Source: Ficedula albicollis (taxonomy: Eukaryota > Chordata > Aves > Passeriformes > Muscicapidae). Taken from it: 64,000 nt of DNA. The first letter of the stretch is position 1. Every line of letters starts with the position of its first letter. Where the stretch lies: positions 19,246,885-19,310,884 of the forward strand of contig NC_021700.1 of the NCBI RefSeq assembly GCF_000247815.1, given 5' to 3'. Below are positions 27,201 to 39,800 of the stretch, in pieces. Under the pieces are notes generated by a model that searched no databases, was not told where the DNA came from, and saw nothing but the letters and a program-made list of their open reading frames with translations. Made by a program: the position numbers and the translations under genes.

Positions 27201-28363
27201 TAGTGAATTGTTATGTTCAAGTTTGCACGATTTTAAATAGTGTGTGCATTTGGGTTTTATTGACTGCCCAAAGAAGTACTTTAAGAAAATAACTACCTCA
27301 TTGATTAACTACCCAAAAAAAAACCCCAGACAATATCTGAAAATTAGAAATCTTTTGAGAAATATTAATGGAATACATTGACCACTTATGGCACAGAAAG
27401 TAAAACTGTGTTAATGAATGCCCAGCCTTCCCCCACCTCACTGAAACTTTAACCCATTAGAAGCAGTCTTTTACTTTTGAGATATCCCTAAGAAGGTGAG
27501 CCATTGTAGCTGTAGACCTCGGCACCAATAACCATCTAAGCAGATGACTGTTCAAGAGATGAAGAAGAATCATCAAGTGAAATAATTTAAAGGGGTCATT
27601 TAGCAAACGATCTGTGTCTTTAAAAAATCAGATAAGCTATGGAACAAGAAAGCAGTCTCTACTACTCTGTTTAATACAAAGAAAATTATGCAAATGCAAA
27701 AAGAGTGTAGTTATATTAAAGGTCCCCCCCTTTATGGAATTCATAAAGGAATTCAATAAAAATTGAATAATAAAATAATACTTTAATTGTAAAAATACTA
27801 CATAATCAGTCATTGACTTGCTTTCCTCTAATATGATGGATAAACTGTGATTAAGGGCTTAGAAACAATAGAAGGACACCAAATTGGTTGAACGGGGAAT
27901 CTCTGATAGAGATAAAAAAGTGCAGGTGGTAGAAAAACAAATAAATTTTCAAGTAGGAATACTGAAGTATTCCCTGGTTTTTCAGGCATGGCACCAGTAA
28001 AGTCAAAGCTCAACTCAAGATGAACCTGAACAACTGAGATGAAGGGTTACAAAAAGATACGTCAAAGACAAAAAAAAAATAAGAAGATAAACATGGGTCC
28101 GCTGCTGAAGGGAGTAGGAAACCAAGTGACAAAGGACGTGGAAAATGCTGAAGTATCCAAACTCTTATTTTCCTTATTTTACTGGCAAGATCTGTTCTCA
28201 GGCTTCCCAGGTCAATTTGTCCAAAATCAAAGTTTTGAAAAGAGGATACCAACCACTGTGTGGAAAGTTAGGTTTAAATTCCTGGAACCACATAGTATTG
28301 TTTCAGATTTTTTCAGATTATCCATTGTTTGAAAGTAACTGTTTCAAAATGCATGTTTTAAAC
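18248..28363. other. Long repeat-poor intron
   Basis: Ten kilobases of A+T-rich sequence with almost no recognisable transposon. Small items: A-rich CAAA runs near 19080-19100, a ten-base G run near 22936-22945 and a 13-bp direct repeat of CAGGTTCTATT near 23192-23215. Stretches near 22150-22690 and 23750-23900 have a more complex, less degraded look and could be conserved non-coding elements, but this cannot be judged without alignment. No exon is supported. Confidence 0.5.
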
Positions 28364-29158
28364 AATAATTATACTTTCTTTTCTAATCTAGAAAGTACAT
28401 GCACGCATAGAATATTCATACACAATTTACAGTAATGTCTGTTTCCAGTCTATGCTATATAAATAATAACACAAATTGAAAAATTAAAAATTTTACCATG
28501 ATAATTATACTTTCTTTTCTAAACTAGAAAATACATGCACGCATTGAATATTCATACACAATTTACAGTAATGTCTGTTTCCAGTCTATGCTATATAAAA
28601 ACACAAATTGAAAAATTAAAAATTTTACCATTGTCGACTAAAAGAGCTAGAGTTGATCAAAATCCCAATTTTTAAAAAGAATAATTATACTTTCTTTTCT
28701 AATCTAGAAAGTACATGCACGCATAGAATATTCATACACAATTTACAGTAATGTCTGTTTCCAGTCTATGCTATATAAATAATAACACAAATTGAAAAAT
28801 TAAAAATTTTACCATTGTCGACTAAAAGAGCAAGAGTTGATCAAAATCCCAATTTTTAAAAAGGATTTCAGAATAGTTAATGCTGGACTGTACACATACC
28901 TTCTGTCCTCCATGTCCTCCACCCGAGCATCAGTACTAAATCATTCACTTAATGCTACAGATAAGTTTTTAAAAATCCTTTTATTTTTGTCGACTAAAAG
29001 AGCTAGAGTTGATCAAAATCCCAATTTTTAAAAAGGATTTCAGAATAGTTAATGCTGGACTGTACACATACCTTCTGTCCTCCGTGTCCTCCACCCGAGC
29101 ATCAGTACTAAATCATTCACTTAATGCTACAGATAAGTTTTTAAAAATCCTTTTATTT
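28364..29158. repeat. Nested duplication cluster: three copies of unit U and three of unit V
   Basis: Unit U (about 135 bp, starting ATAATTATACTTTCTTTTCT and ending AAAAATTTTACCAT) occurs at 28364-28499, 28501-28631 and 28681-28814. Unit V (starting TTGTCGACTAAAAGAGC) occurs as a 49-bp piece at 28631-28679, then in full at 28815-28986 and 28987-29158 (172-bp period). Copies differ by only a few bases and by a four-base AATA indel in the second U. The order is U, U+partial V, U, V, V. Confidence 0.93.
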
Positions 29159-32100
29159 GGGAGATGAGGGGCTGGAGGTAATTGTGTCATCTGAAGTTAT
29201 CCTCAAGTACTAAGCAATACTATTATGCAAATAAGTGTTCTGACACAGGATCTGACATCCTCACAGCTTCCTTACATCTCTGTAGTACCAAGTCAATCCA
29301 ACTCTTGACCAACAGAATTTTTTATATTGTTCTTTAAATTTATTCCAGGATCCCTATAGCACCATAGAAAATGTGAACACTGGTCACCAGAACAGAAGAC
29401 TCTCTTAAAAGCCAAAGCTCAGTTTCAACAAACATGAAAGCGTCTAGCATTCATTTTACCTCAAAAATTGTCACTGATTTTTCCCACTGAGAAATGTGCA
29501 CTCAAATGCTCAGTTCTGGTTTCCACAATAATTGAATATAGTTTTCTTCACAGATACTGTGGTCAGAGTTCGATGTGACTGAGTCAGTATGATAGAAACA
29601 CAGGTTCAATGTGAGTCTCAATGCATAACGACCATAATGTGCTTAACTGCTGCTACTAACAATTTAAAACCTTCCAAGGCCTGATCTGTAAAATTCTCCC
29701 TGACAGGAGATTTAGTTGAAAGGTTGAGACGAATATAAGGCATGGCTTTTTTCCCCCAAGATGTATCCTCAGCTAACAGGCAGAATAAAGCAGACACAAA
29801 AACAGGATTCAAAAACTCTCAAATTCTCTTCATAGTTTGATTCCTGGCTTGTTCCTTAGCCTTGGCCAGTTGCACTTCCCCTTTGTATGCATGCTTTCCT
29901 ATACACTAATTGGAAAGGTTATCCAAAGGTATCATGAAGATTTTTTCATGTTTATAATGCTTTTAAAATACAGAAATACACAATAAAAATGGTAAGAGTT
30001 CTTGTGTTGCTTTTCATAATTCTTTACTAGTAGGTGACTCAGGGAACACAGATGCTGTTAAAGAGAGCTTAGACTCATGAGAAGCTGTCTGAGAAAAGTT
30101 ACTACTTGGCAGGCTCAAGGTTAAATCTGAGTTTAAAAAAGTGAAATAACAAATTTTCTCTTTTTTTTCTCTCTCTTTCTCATTCAGAAGTATCTAAACC
30201 ACAGTTCCCAATTACTTTCACTTTATAAACTATTCTACTGAGTAGCAAATAAGTAAATATGAAAAGTGGCATTTTTTTTATTTTACTTTTACTGTGTGTT
30301 ACTGAGCTACGGTCAGATCTTATTGCTTTATGATCTCTCTGTAACACTTCATTCCTTAAAACAATAATAAAAATTTAGCATCCTCGCTTTTCTTTTAAAA
30401 ATAGTTTGCTGGTATAGTAAGTGAATGACAGCAAAATTATGGCTCAGAATTCACATATTTCAGTTTCTAACATTTGAAAAAGCTTTTTTTGCCCTGAATA
30501 CTGAGGACAAAATCTAGTCTCTGAGGTATTCCTTGAACATGAAGAAGACAATGAGCAAGCAACTTGTAGGCATTAAAACATATTCAGCTTGAAACTAGAT
30601 GGATTCTTTATTGCCATAGTATCAAACTTACAGTGATGATGCTAATAACAATTTGCTAATATTTCTTTTCAAAAACAGATATTAAACATTTTAAGTTCAT
30701 CTTGAAAGGGCCTGGGGATAATTTTAAATCAAGTTTTTATCTGATTTCCAATATAGAGAGTGTTGATTGCCTCTTTAGTAGATAATAAAACACAGAAGTT
30801 TTAAGCAGTATGATGGCTGTCTAATCCACAGAACTTAAATTAAGCAAAAACATAAATTAAGACAGAAAGAACATTGCAAAAAAGATACTTCAGAAATTAG
30901 CTGTCATGTAAGTTGTTCTTGTAGCTCCCTAGAGTTTCATAAACACACTAATATGCACTCTCTGAATTGTACATAAGCAATATGAAAGCAATCTAAAATA
31001 GATTTTATGTTGTACAATTATAATAATCTCTCCCAAATGATGTTTGAGCAAAGACTAGGATAAATAGAGGAGACAGTATCCATACCAAATAATAGATAAC
31101 TAAATGAAACACCAGATTATTTTATATATTTTTGCTATTAAAGCCCTTTGATTGCAAAACAACTTTTTGCTTTCAAATAATGATTTTAACAAAATCTTCA
31201 AATGTTTGATATACACTTATTCTAGAGTTTGCATGCAATGGACATGACATTTTCCACCAGATATTGTCTGTCATGTGTTACGAGGATACAAGTACCACAG
31301 CAACAACTGGCATAGTCCTTTTTCACTGGAAAACCTATTCTTAAAAGGCAAAACAAAGAAATACTTCAGTCTCTGACACCTTGGTTCTGTACCATGGAAA
31401 GGGAAGGTATATGTGCCATGGCAATTCACAGTGCTCAGCAGGGGCCGTGTCCTATCCCACCTTCTCATAACCATCCCTTCTTTGCAGTAAGACAATCTGG
31501 AGATTGTTTCCAGAACAAAGGGAACTGAATAGACTTTCACCATATTTCAGGGATCTTTGGACAAATCAAAACCATCATTACAAAAGATTTGATCCATTAT
31601 TCTAAATCACGAGTCCAAGTGTTCAAAAGAAGAAATAAAAAAAGATTTGAAAGAAGAAATCAAATATATGGTATCACATGCTACACAATGTAAATATTTC
31701 CTAGAGCATTGTATCAGGGTGAGAGCTGTGGCTATTGGTCAAATACAGAAGTAAAGTAAACTTCTGAAATAGTTATTATAAAATAGGTAAGATAAAAACC
31801 TTTAATAAAAACCTCAAATAAATAACTTTCCATACAAAGCAGGCCCCTACCATTTTAATACCAGCTACTTTGGACAAAGAAAACGTATTCTACAGTCAAT
31901 AATTTCTTATCTGTGCATTCCATATTAAATGCTAATATAGCTGTTGTTCACACCAAAGCCATCAGTAAATTTAGTTACAGTTACTTGAGGGAGAGCTGGC
32001 CAATGTATGCACCACACCCCAAACAGCCAGGCTATCCCAGCTTACAGTAAAATATCATAATAAATATTATATACATACAGGTTATTGTTTATAAATTAAA

Positions 32101-34874
32101 ATTAAAAATAAAATTTAAATTAAAATTAAAATAAATAAAAATAAAGGAAGAACTGACATATTAAAAGCAATTGTCTGCCTGTTTCTAATCATTCCCGTAA
32201 ATGGTCTGGCAATTATTACATTTCATAATTGTAAGGATGATCCCATCTGCAGGGTCAGTCTAACAATTTTCAAGCACTTCTTCTTATAGTACAATAAGCA
32301 TTTTTGGATGTGATGCTTCAATAGGAGACATAAATTCTTCATCTTAACTATGATCTTTATTAGGGTCTCAGTCTAACCTGGATTAAAAAAATAAAAATCT
32401 TGCTCGATGTATGCTCGATGGAAGGAAATTAGAAGGGTGAAAGAAATGGCAGGGCATTGTGATGTCTCAGAGTCAGAAGGATAAGAATTGACAAAGTATG
32501 AAAGATTAAGAAAAACATTACTGAACATCTGCCTTCCAGCTTTCAACCTAATCTGCTGTTTGGATTTTGTTTCTTTTTTTTTTAATGTGAACTTTGTTTT
32601 AATTCCTCTACAAAGCTAACATACAACCAGAAACAACCCTATGGCATCATAAAGAGAGAGAAATAGGTAGAGAATAAGAGATTAAAAATGTGCATGTCTA
32701 CAAATAGAACCCTTATTTTATTTTAGAAACTACATCCCCCATCTCTGTTTTTAATTTTGCCCATTGCAGTCATATAAATTGAAGCATAAGGGCCTTATAA
32801 GGCTATTTTTTAAATCTTTTAGTATATTCTCCCAAAACCATACATTTATAATTTAGGATGTTTTCAATGGTGAAACTCTTCTGCTTTAGAATGAGTTTCT
32901 ATGACCCAAAAGCTTTTCTACCTTCATTTACCTACTGAAGACAGAGAATCTTCACACCCACACTTTGATTCCCTTTCCTCAACTTCACATTTCAAAGGAA
33001 AGGGAGGTAAGCTGCATTTCTACAGACATAATAGGACCCCTAAGTTTATGTACTTTCATGCAGATAAGAAGACAGATAAAAGGATAGCTTTTTCCAGCTG
33101 TTTGGCTGGTATAATAAGCATATAAATGGGAAACTCATAGCTGCTTGAGAGAGAGCTAACAACCGAAAAACAGCACTAAACATCTAGAGAAATTTAATTT
33201 CCTGAACAATATTCTTCCTGTATCACAGTAATTGCTCCTTAGCTAAGAAAGAATCATATAACCTAAAGATTTTATGCTACAAAATATGATCAAAATTACA
33301 ATTGCTTTTGCTGTTTAGATTTAGTTTATTTGTTTAAACAGCCGGGCAGTTCCATTCAACAATCTGTCTGCTGTTTCCCTGTCACTCTCAGAATAAATCT
33401 TGTTTTGCCCATCTTCAAAACTCTTCAATTCCTACCAACCACAGGAATAAATGGCATAGACAGGGTACAAAGCTATCTCTTACTGCTGAGAGATTCATAC
33501 CCACAGAGAAGCCTCTCAAAGAAGAAATCATTCTCTGAGTACAGCAGATAGCTGTGCATAGAAACCACAATGTTTTAGATTTGTTCAGTAACCTTTAAAC
33601 TGTCTTTCTCTGGTGTGTTTGAATCCAGCCTAGAAAATAATGCAGTCTCCAGCAATTTATAATCACTTAGCCACTTTCATAGGACAATATTTTTCATTCT
33701 TCTTTCTAGTCTGTCTGAGGCATCACATCAGGATCACACCTTTTTTTTCCAATCAGTGTTACTAGAAGTGTTGCATTTATTTTCCTTCCCTGTCATCTCA
33801 GACAATCTTCTCTCCAGACTCCATGGAAAAAACAAAAAATCAAGACACAAATCTATCATCAAAACATACTAAATTTTGTTACATTTAACTGTCCAAATAA
33901 TATTTTCGTTTGTAAACAGTCTAAATGTGTACATGACTTTATGGATGTAGTCAGTATTTTTATGAGCATATGTCAAAAATGGGTCTAACTTCTTCAAAAA
34001 ATAAAGATATCTAGGAGGAAATAAGATATGGGAAGTGGTATTAAATTCAATGTTAATATTAGCTGGCTTTTTAGCTAATCACCCTGATGAATACTTACGG
34101 GTTTACTCATGTACTACGAGTCCTACATTCTTTTCATAACTATATTATTCAGAATATTCTCTCAGAAAGCGTGTTCTAAAATTCTTAAGAACTGCATTTA
34201 ACACTCAGTGTGTTCTTGTTACCTTTTCCTTATATTTTATTATATCACCAAACAGCTATACTGCCTTCACTTTGTAAGCAAAACTTTCATACTAAACACT
34301 TTATATTTTGGAAAATAAGGATAGATAATATATGTCATCAGAAAATTTTAGAACAGTAAAGTTTACTTTAGAAAGCATGTATTACATAAAAATTCACAGA
34401 TATAATACGAAGAAACTACAATAGAGATCACTATAACCATTTAATTTCAAACCATTTATGTCACAAATAATGTAGATATACAAGAGCAGGCAAAATCCCC
34501 TTAGGATTTCTTAAAACTAGTTTTGAAATTGTATAATTTTTTTAAATTCTGTGTATAAAAAGTACCTTTCATTCTCTACCTCCTTCTCCCCTTCATCATC
34601 ATAAATGGTTAATCAAGCCTCCAGAAACCTTCTTTTGGAATATGAAGTATTAATAATGTTTAGAAAAAATGTTTTTTAGAGGTTGTTTTGCTAGATATGA
34701 TCAAAAGCTTTACAAGCAGTTTTATCAAGTGTCAGGCACAATTTTACAGATATTTTATTCAACTTTTTCATTTAGTGTCTTTAGAAAAGAAACAGACTTC
34801 TTTCCTAGAAGCAGCATCTGCAGCCCTGTACCTGCCACAGGGAACGTTGAATAAGTAACAAATTGCTGGATCTT
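29159..34874. other. Intron downstream of the PDE4D7-type exon
   Basis: A+T-rich sequence with low-complexity patches (A/T simple sequence at 32091-32145). Frames at 31271-31543 (minus) and 29618-29812 (minus) were read and resemble nothing known. No repeat family or RNA gene recognised. Confidence 0.5.
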
Positions 34875-34876
34875 AC
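34875..34876 (-). other. 5' splice donor of the PDE4D7-type exon
   Basis: On the minus strand the exon ends ...GTCCAGCAG and continues GTAAGATCC, a near-consensus donor (AG/GTAAGA). The reading frame hits TAA immediately past the junction, as expected for an intron. Confidence 0.9.
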
Positions 34877-35105
34877 CTGCTGGACTCAGCAGCTGTAATG
34901 GCAATCAGAGGAGGTATCCTTAGTGGAAGAGTCGTGGGCCTTGGGATAGTCTCGGTATCATTCTTTTTATCCCAGTCTGCCTGTTCTAACTGCCTGAAAG
35001 CCAGAGGAGGAAGCTGAATGTTACGGGACGATAATCTCCGCACGAGATAGGGCTCCATTCCCTGGGAAGACTCTTCATCCTCAGTGCTGTGATGCAGAGC
35101 TTCTT
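34877..35105 (-). CDS. PDE4D: PDE4D internal 5' coding exon of the PDE4D7-type isoform
   Basis: Encodes most of the unique N-terminus of a PDE4D7-type long isoform. From the acceptor AG at 35107-35106 the exon supplies two bases of a Glu codon, then EALHHSTEDEESSQG, MEPYLVRRLSSRNIQLPPLA, FRQLEQAD and the end PLIAITAAESS, finishing with AG before the donor GTAAGA (GT at 34876-34875). The sequence is close to human PDE4D7 and differs mainly after FRQLEQAD, where the bird has WDKKNDTETIPRP. RRLS (Ser codon 35031-35029) matches the PKA site called Ser42 in human PDE4D7. The methionine at 35058 is internal: the human isoform starts in an earlier exon (MKRNTCDLL...), for which I found no match here, so that exon probably lies beyond 64000. 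The exon is about 24 kb upstream of the PDE4D4-type exon in the direction of transcription. Its exit phase is the same, so both can splice to the same downstream exon. Confidence 0.93.
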
Positions 35106-35107
35106 CT
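35106..35107 (-). other. 3' splice acceptor of the PDE4D7-type exon
   Basis: The minus strand reads GTAGGTTTCAG then AAGAAGCTC. The AG here restores the Glu-Glu of the human isoform when preceded by a codon ending its first base in the earlier exon. A second AG lies seven bases upstream (GTAG); using it would shift the frame. The pyrimidine tract is only moderate. Confidence 0.75.
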
Positions 35108-35895
35108 GAAACCTACGATGAAGGCAAAATCATATCCATCATATAAGAAAATACTCAAAATGTTAATTTGATAACACTTTTATTTCCTTTTGTAACTTAG
35201 TTTCTAATAAATATTATTTTCTCTTTAATATCGTTATTGAGAAAGTTAAAATGAATGACAAAATTCAGTAAAAATTTCAAGAATTTAAAGAATCTGTGGT
35301 TTTAAAAGCAGAGAGAAAATATTTTTATCACGAGATTAGCACAGTACTATCTAAAATATTTATTCATACCTCTATAGTGAAAAATAGACTTTATATTAGA
35401 TTAATTTCTTTCCTGCAATATATATACTTCCCTGCAAGTTATCTACCTTTTGGAAGAACTGAGGGTCTAAAGACGGATTTTTTTTTTTTAAGTAGTAATC
35501 AGAGATTTAAAACTGTACACCTCTTGACTAACAACAGCAGAAACTTCATCTTATATTTTCTCAGGTGCACCAATTCACATCTTTTTCTTGCTCACAGTAA
35601 TTTCAGGCTAATAGTAAGAACTGAGCATTTAAAGCAGCAACCATAGATCTTAAAAGCTTCTGAAGGTGAGACTCTAATTAAGCCTTCTGTTTAAACATTA
35701 GCAAACATTATTTTCAATTTAATAATCTAAAGATAATATTAAAAATAATATTCTCTGGGCCAAAGAAAAATGGCAGATAATTCAATAAAGAAAACTCCAA
35801 CTGATAATGATTTGAAGGGGAAAAATTTGCTCTGAATGTTTCTGAAACTTTTAATACACATCTTACTATTGTGAAAGAAAATTCTCAAAAAGTTT
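35108..35895. other. Intron 5' of the PDE4D7-type exon
   Basis: A+T-rich sequence between the acceptor region and an LTR. A 116-codon plus-strand frame (35296-35646) lies antisense to PDE4D. It has no recognisable domain and looks like chance. Confidence 0.5.
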
Positions 35896-36893
35896 ACTTT
35901 TTGGAGAGAGCTTGGTAGGGGGTGGCTATGGGGGTGGCTCCTGTGAGAACATGGCAGAAATTGTTGCCATGTCTGACAGAGCCAATACCAACCAGCTGCA
36001 AGATGGACACACTGCCCAGCCCAGCTGCAGCGGTGGCAGCACCTCTGAGATAACTTATTGCAGAAAGGGAAAAGCCCTTGAGCAACTGCAGCCAGAGAGA
36101 GGAATGAGAACATGTGAGAGCAGCCGCTCTGCAGATGCACAGCTCAGAGGAAAAGGAAGGACAGGAGGTGCTCCAGGGGCCAGAGCCGAGGTTCCCCTGC
36201 AGCCCCTGGTGCAGCCCATGGTGAGGCAGCTGTGCCCCTGCAGCCCCTGAAGGAGACCCAGGCCAGAGCAGGGGGATGGCTGAAGGGAAGCTGTAACTCC
36301 ATTGGAAGCCCTGGCTGGAGCAGGTTTGATGTCAGGAACTGCGGCGCTGATGGCGAGCCTGTGCTGGAGCAGCCTGTTGCTGAAGGACTGCACCTTGTCG
36401 AAAGGACTCATGTTGAAGCAGAACTGTGGCCTAAGGGAAGAGCTCAGGTTGTGGAGAACCTTCTCCAATGGGAGGCACCAGAAGGTGGAGCAGGGGAATA
36501 GGGTGAGGAGTACTCCCATGGTGGAGGAGAGAGCAGTAGAAACAACATGATGAACTGCCTGCAGCCCCCATTCCCCATCCTCCTGCTCCACTTGGTGAAG
36601 AGGAGGTGGAGAACTCTGGAGTAAAATCGAGGCTGGGAAGAGAGGGGTGATTGGAAGGTGTTTTAAGATTTAATTTTATTTTTCTTGCTTTTTCTGCTCT
36701 GACTTGATTGGTAATATATTGAACTTCCTCAGATCAAATCACTTTTCCTGTGATTCTAATTGGTGAATGGCCTCTTCCTAGGCTTATCTCAACCCCTAAC
36801 CCTCTCATCATACTTTCTCTCCCCTGTCCAGCTGAGGAGTGATTGAGTAGCTTTGATGGGCTCTTGTCATCCTTACAAGGTCAACCCACCACA
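35896..36893 (+). mobile_element. Avian ERV-type solo LTR, about 1 kb
   Basis: An abruptly GC-richer island in A+T-rich intron. It has imperfect internal repeats (GCAGCCCCTG..., GGAGCAGG...) and then GATGAACTGCCTGCAGCCCC and CATTCCCCATCC. Next come GTGTTTTAAGATTTAATTTT, TCTCTCCCCTGTCCAGCTGA and an end at GGTCAACCCACCACA. This order matches a common avian ERV LTR family, which I recall but could not search. No viral coding genes flank it, hence solo LTR. The left edge is approximate and no target-site duplication was confirmed. Overlapping open frames of 89-178 codons across it are by-products of the G+C content. Confidence 0.72.
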
Positions 36894-39800
36894 GCAACAT
36901 TAATGAGAGCTCCATTTGTACTTGGAGCTTGAGCAGTTGCTGTAAGCAAATGGTTTCCAATTTTTAATCATCAAATCTTAATTGATAATTTAGCTATTTT
37001 TCTTAATCCATCTGCAATATAATTTAAGAAAACAAATATTATAAAACAGTATGCATTAATACAAATACTCTGAAGGAAGTCAAGAGTAAAATAAATCACT
37101 ATAAAAATACGACAAGAATTAATATGTTATAGTTATCCAGGGAGAAGTTTAACTTCATGGTTATTTTTTCAGTGCGTGCATAGTGTATACTTAAGACAGC
37201 TGAATAAATTAAAAACAATAATTAAATTAATTATAGCTCTGCAAGATGCTGATATCAAAGTTAAAATAGTCTATCTCATGAGGTTTTTGATACATTTCAC
37301 CAGTTGGGGTTTTTTGGGGCAACTCCAAACACCATAAAAATCCTGGAACTGGAACCACATAAAGTCAGAACTAGATAGCTGAATTGAGAAAGTGAACTCA
37401 CTGGGCAGCTTCTTCAATTCCTATTCAAAAATTAGCGAGGTGGAAGAATATGATCTGAATAAAGCCAGAAAGAAATGGAAAAATTCCAACAAAAATATTA
37501 AAGCCAAGCTTTGGAGAAATGAAATTAAAGACACCTAATGTTTATTTCTGTGACAATGAAAATTAAATCAATTTGTGGAAAAACTGGCCACCTATTCAAG
37601 TACAAATGCTCAGGCTTTAAACCAGGAAATGTTCATTATAATGATTTTATCCATCTTGGGAAACAGAAGAGAAACATGCTTTGGTAGATTTGTCTAATTT
37701 TTCAGAATGGTTTTAAGAAGCATTATATGTATTAACAGAAATTTAGGCAATTTGTACCAGTATTCCAGCATTAAATTTTTGAGCAATCATAGTTAAAGCC
37801 ATTGCTGTCATTACTACAAAACCACTCACTAAGTATGAAAACCAAGCTTTGGCATGGCAGGTGCATCATCTGCTAAATAAAATAACCCAAGATCATGATT
37901 GCTGATAAAAAGAAAACAAGAAATAGCTCAGTTCCTGACATTTTCTTATCTCTGAGAATGTACAAAAGAAAAATAAAGTTTCTATAAAGTGTCTGTTCAT
38001 TAAATCAGTTAAATGGAACATATTAGGCTTTCTTTTTTACCTTAAAGGTCTGGAAGACTCTCTGTTAATCCCTGCCCTGTAACCAATTAACTGAATTCTA
38101 GAACATGGCAACCTTTCAGATACCAATTAACTTACTTCAACATTTTTTGTCCAGAGCAGACTCTGGGCTGGGACATTTAAAGTGTCTGTTTCCTTTTTTC
38201 ATTTTTTCCTGGTTGGTTAACTTAACGCTCAAGGGATCGCTTGCTAGCCTTCTAATTAGCAGGCATGTTTCTTAGTTCTTATCAGTAATTGCTCATTAGT
38301 AGGCATAGATTTTTGTGCAAAAATAAGCCATTGTAACCTAAGGAACAAAAGTCAGCGACATATCACAAGTTTGCCAGAAAATAGAAATAGCATGAGAAGT
38401 CAAAAAGTAAAGAGTCCTGACACTGAAATGCAGACTGTTTTTTCTGCCACTTCTCTGCAGACCACTTGACACACTTAACAAGATTATCTATTTCTCACCT
38501 CCCTTAGTGTTTTGTTAAAAATATTTTTTAAAAGCATCACCGTATACAGATCTAATAAAGTGTGCAGTGTCAGTTCTTGAATCATCCCTAACCAACCCAC
38601 CCTAGCACAGCTTTCCATTCTTTCCAATTGAAGCTCAACCTTGTGTCTTGGATCAGATGACTGCTTGTATCCTAAAGTTTTTTTCCTTTCTCTTCCAAGA
38701 ACAAATAGGAAAACATGAAAGTACTTTAAAAACCCAGCACAGCAGTCATTCTTCTAACTTTGACATGCCAGCACAGCGCTCTTTAAAAAAACACTAGTCG
38801 GGGGAAAAAGAGGGTACAGTGCGTTGTGTTCTTGCCTTTCAATGTCATGTCCAATAGCAGAATTGAATCATAAGTTATCTGAAAAATAGGCTAAAGTAAT
38901 CACCTCAGTTTGTTTACCTGCAGCCCCGAGGCAGGCTGAGTACCAAAGAGCCAGAGGCTCATTTTGGAGGCTTGACACCATTTCTCCTTATGAATAATAG
39001 GGTTGTTACTGTCCCACCTACAAAACAACTTCTTGACTCAGCTCTGTGACTCAAGACTCGCTTGAGTCAGAAAATAATAATCCCTAATAATTCTACTTAC
39101 ATCTGTACAAAATAATTTTCTCATTTACAACAGAATATTGTGATTAAAACACCTAAATTCTAATTTTATACTTTTACTTACAATAAGAAATAATGATTTT
39201 ATGCTTTATTAAAAGATGGCGTAGCATTATTTATGATTATCTTAAATGTTCAAACAGTTCCTCTAAAAAGACAGTGGCTAGGTACTTAGTGTTTTACAAA
39301 CCAGTAATATATCTACAAAACACAAAGAATAGGTGCTGGCTTGACAGTATTATTATCCAGACTCTTTTCTGCTTTACTCCAAATGTTAATGGCACTGGCA
39401 ATGCTTTCACATGACCATGCCTCAGGTCTCCTATAACTGGAGAACTGATACAATTCCCATCGAGCTATGACTGTGTTTGAGATCCACAACCACTATTTAT
39501 TAGCATAGCTATTTTAGATCTAGACTCAACACACTATTCTTCGTTCAAGCAATGTTCTACTTTCCATTCCTACATTCTCTTCACTTCTTTGTCACCAGCG
39601 ACTATTTAAATACTTTGAAAATATAACTCAAGGAAACTATCAAACCAGTAAATGTTCTTGCTCTTGGATTCTCTAATTTTTATTAAAAAGTAAATGAGAA
39701 TATATTATTCACAGACCATTTCAGAGATGCATTTCACTGTGACTAGATTTATTGCTATTCATTACTTCAGTATGGAAAAGGAGAAAACAATGATGATTCA

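Noticed and set aside
28364..29158. CRISPR-like regular repeats
   Set aside because: Units are long, few, directly adjacent and nearly identical throughout, in a vertebrate intron; these are tandem duplications.
35739..36591. Overlapping frames of 82-178 codons
   Set aside because: They overlap on both strands over a GC-rich LTR and resemble no protein.
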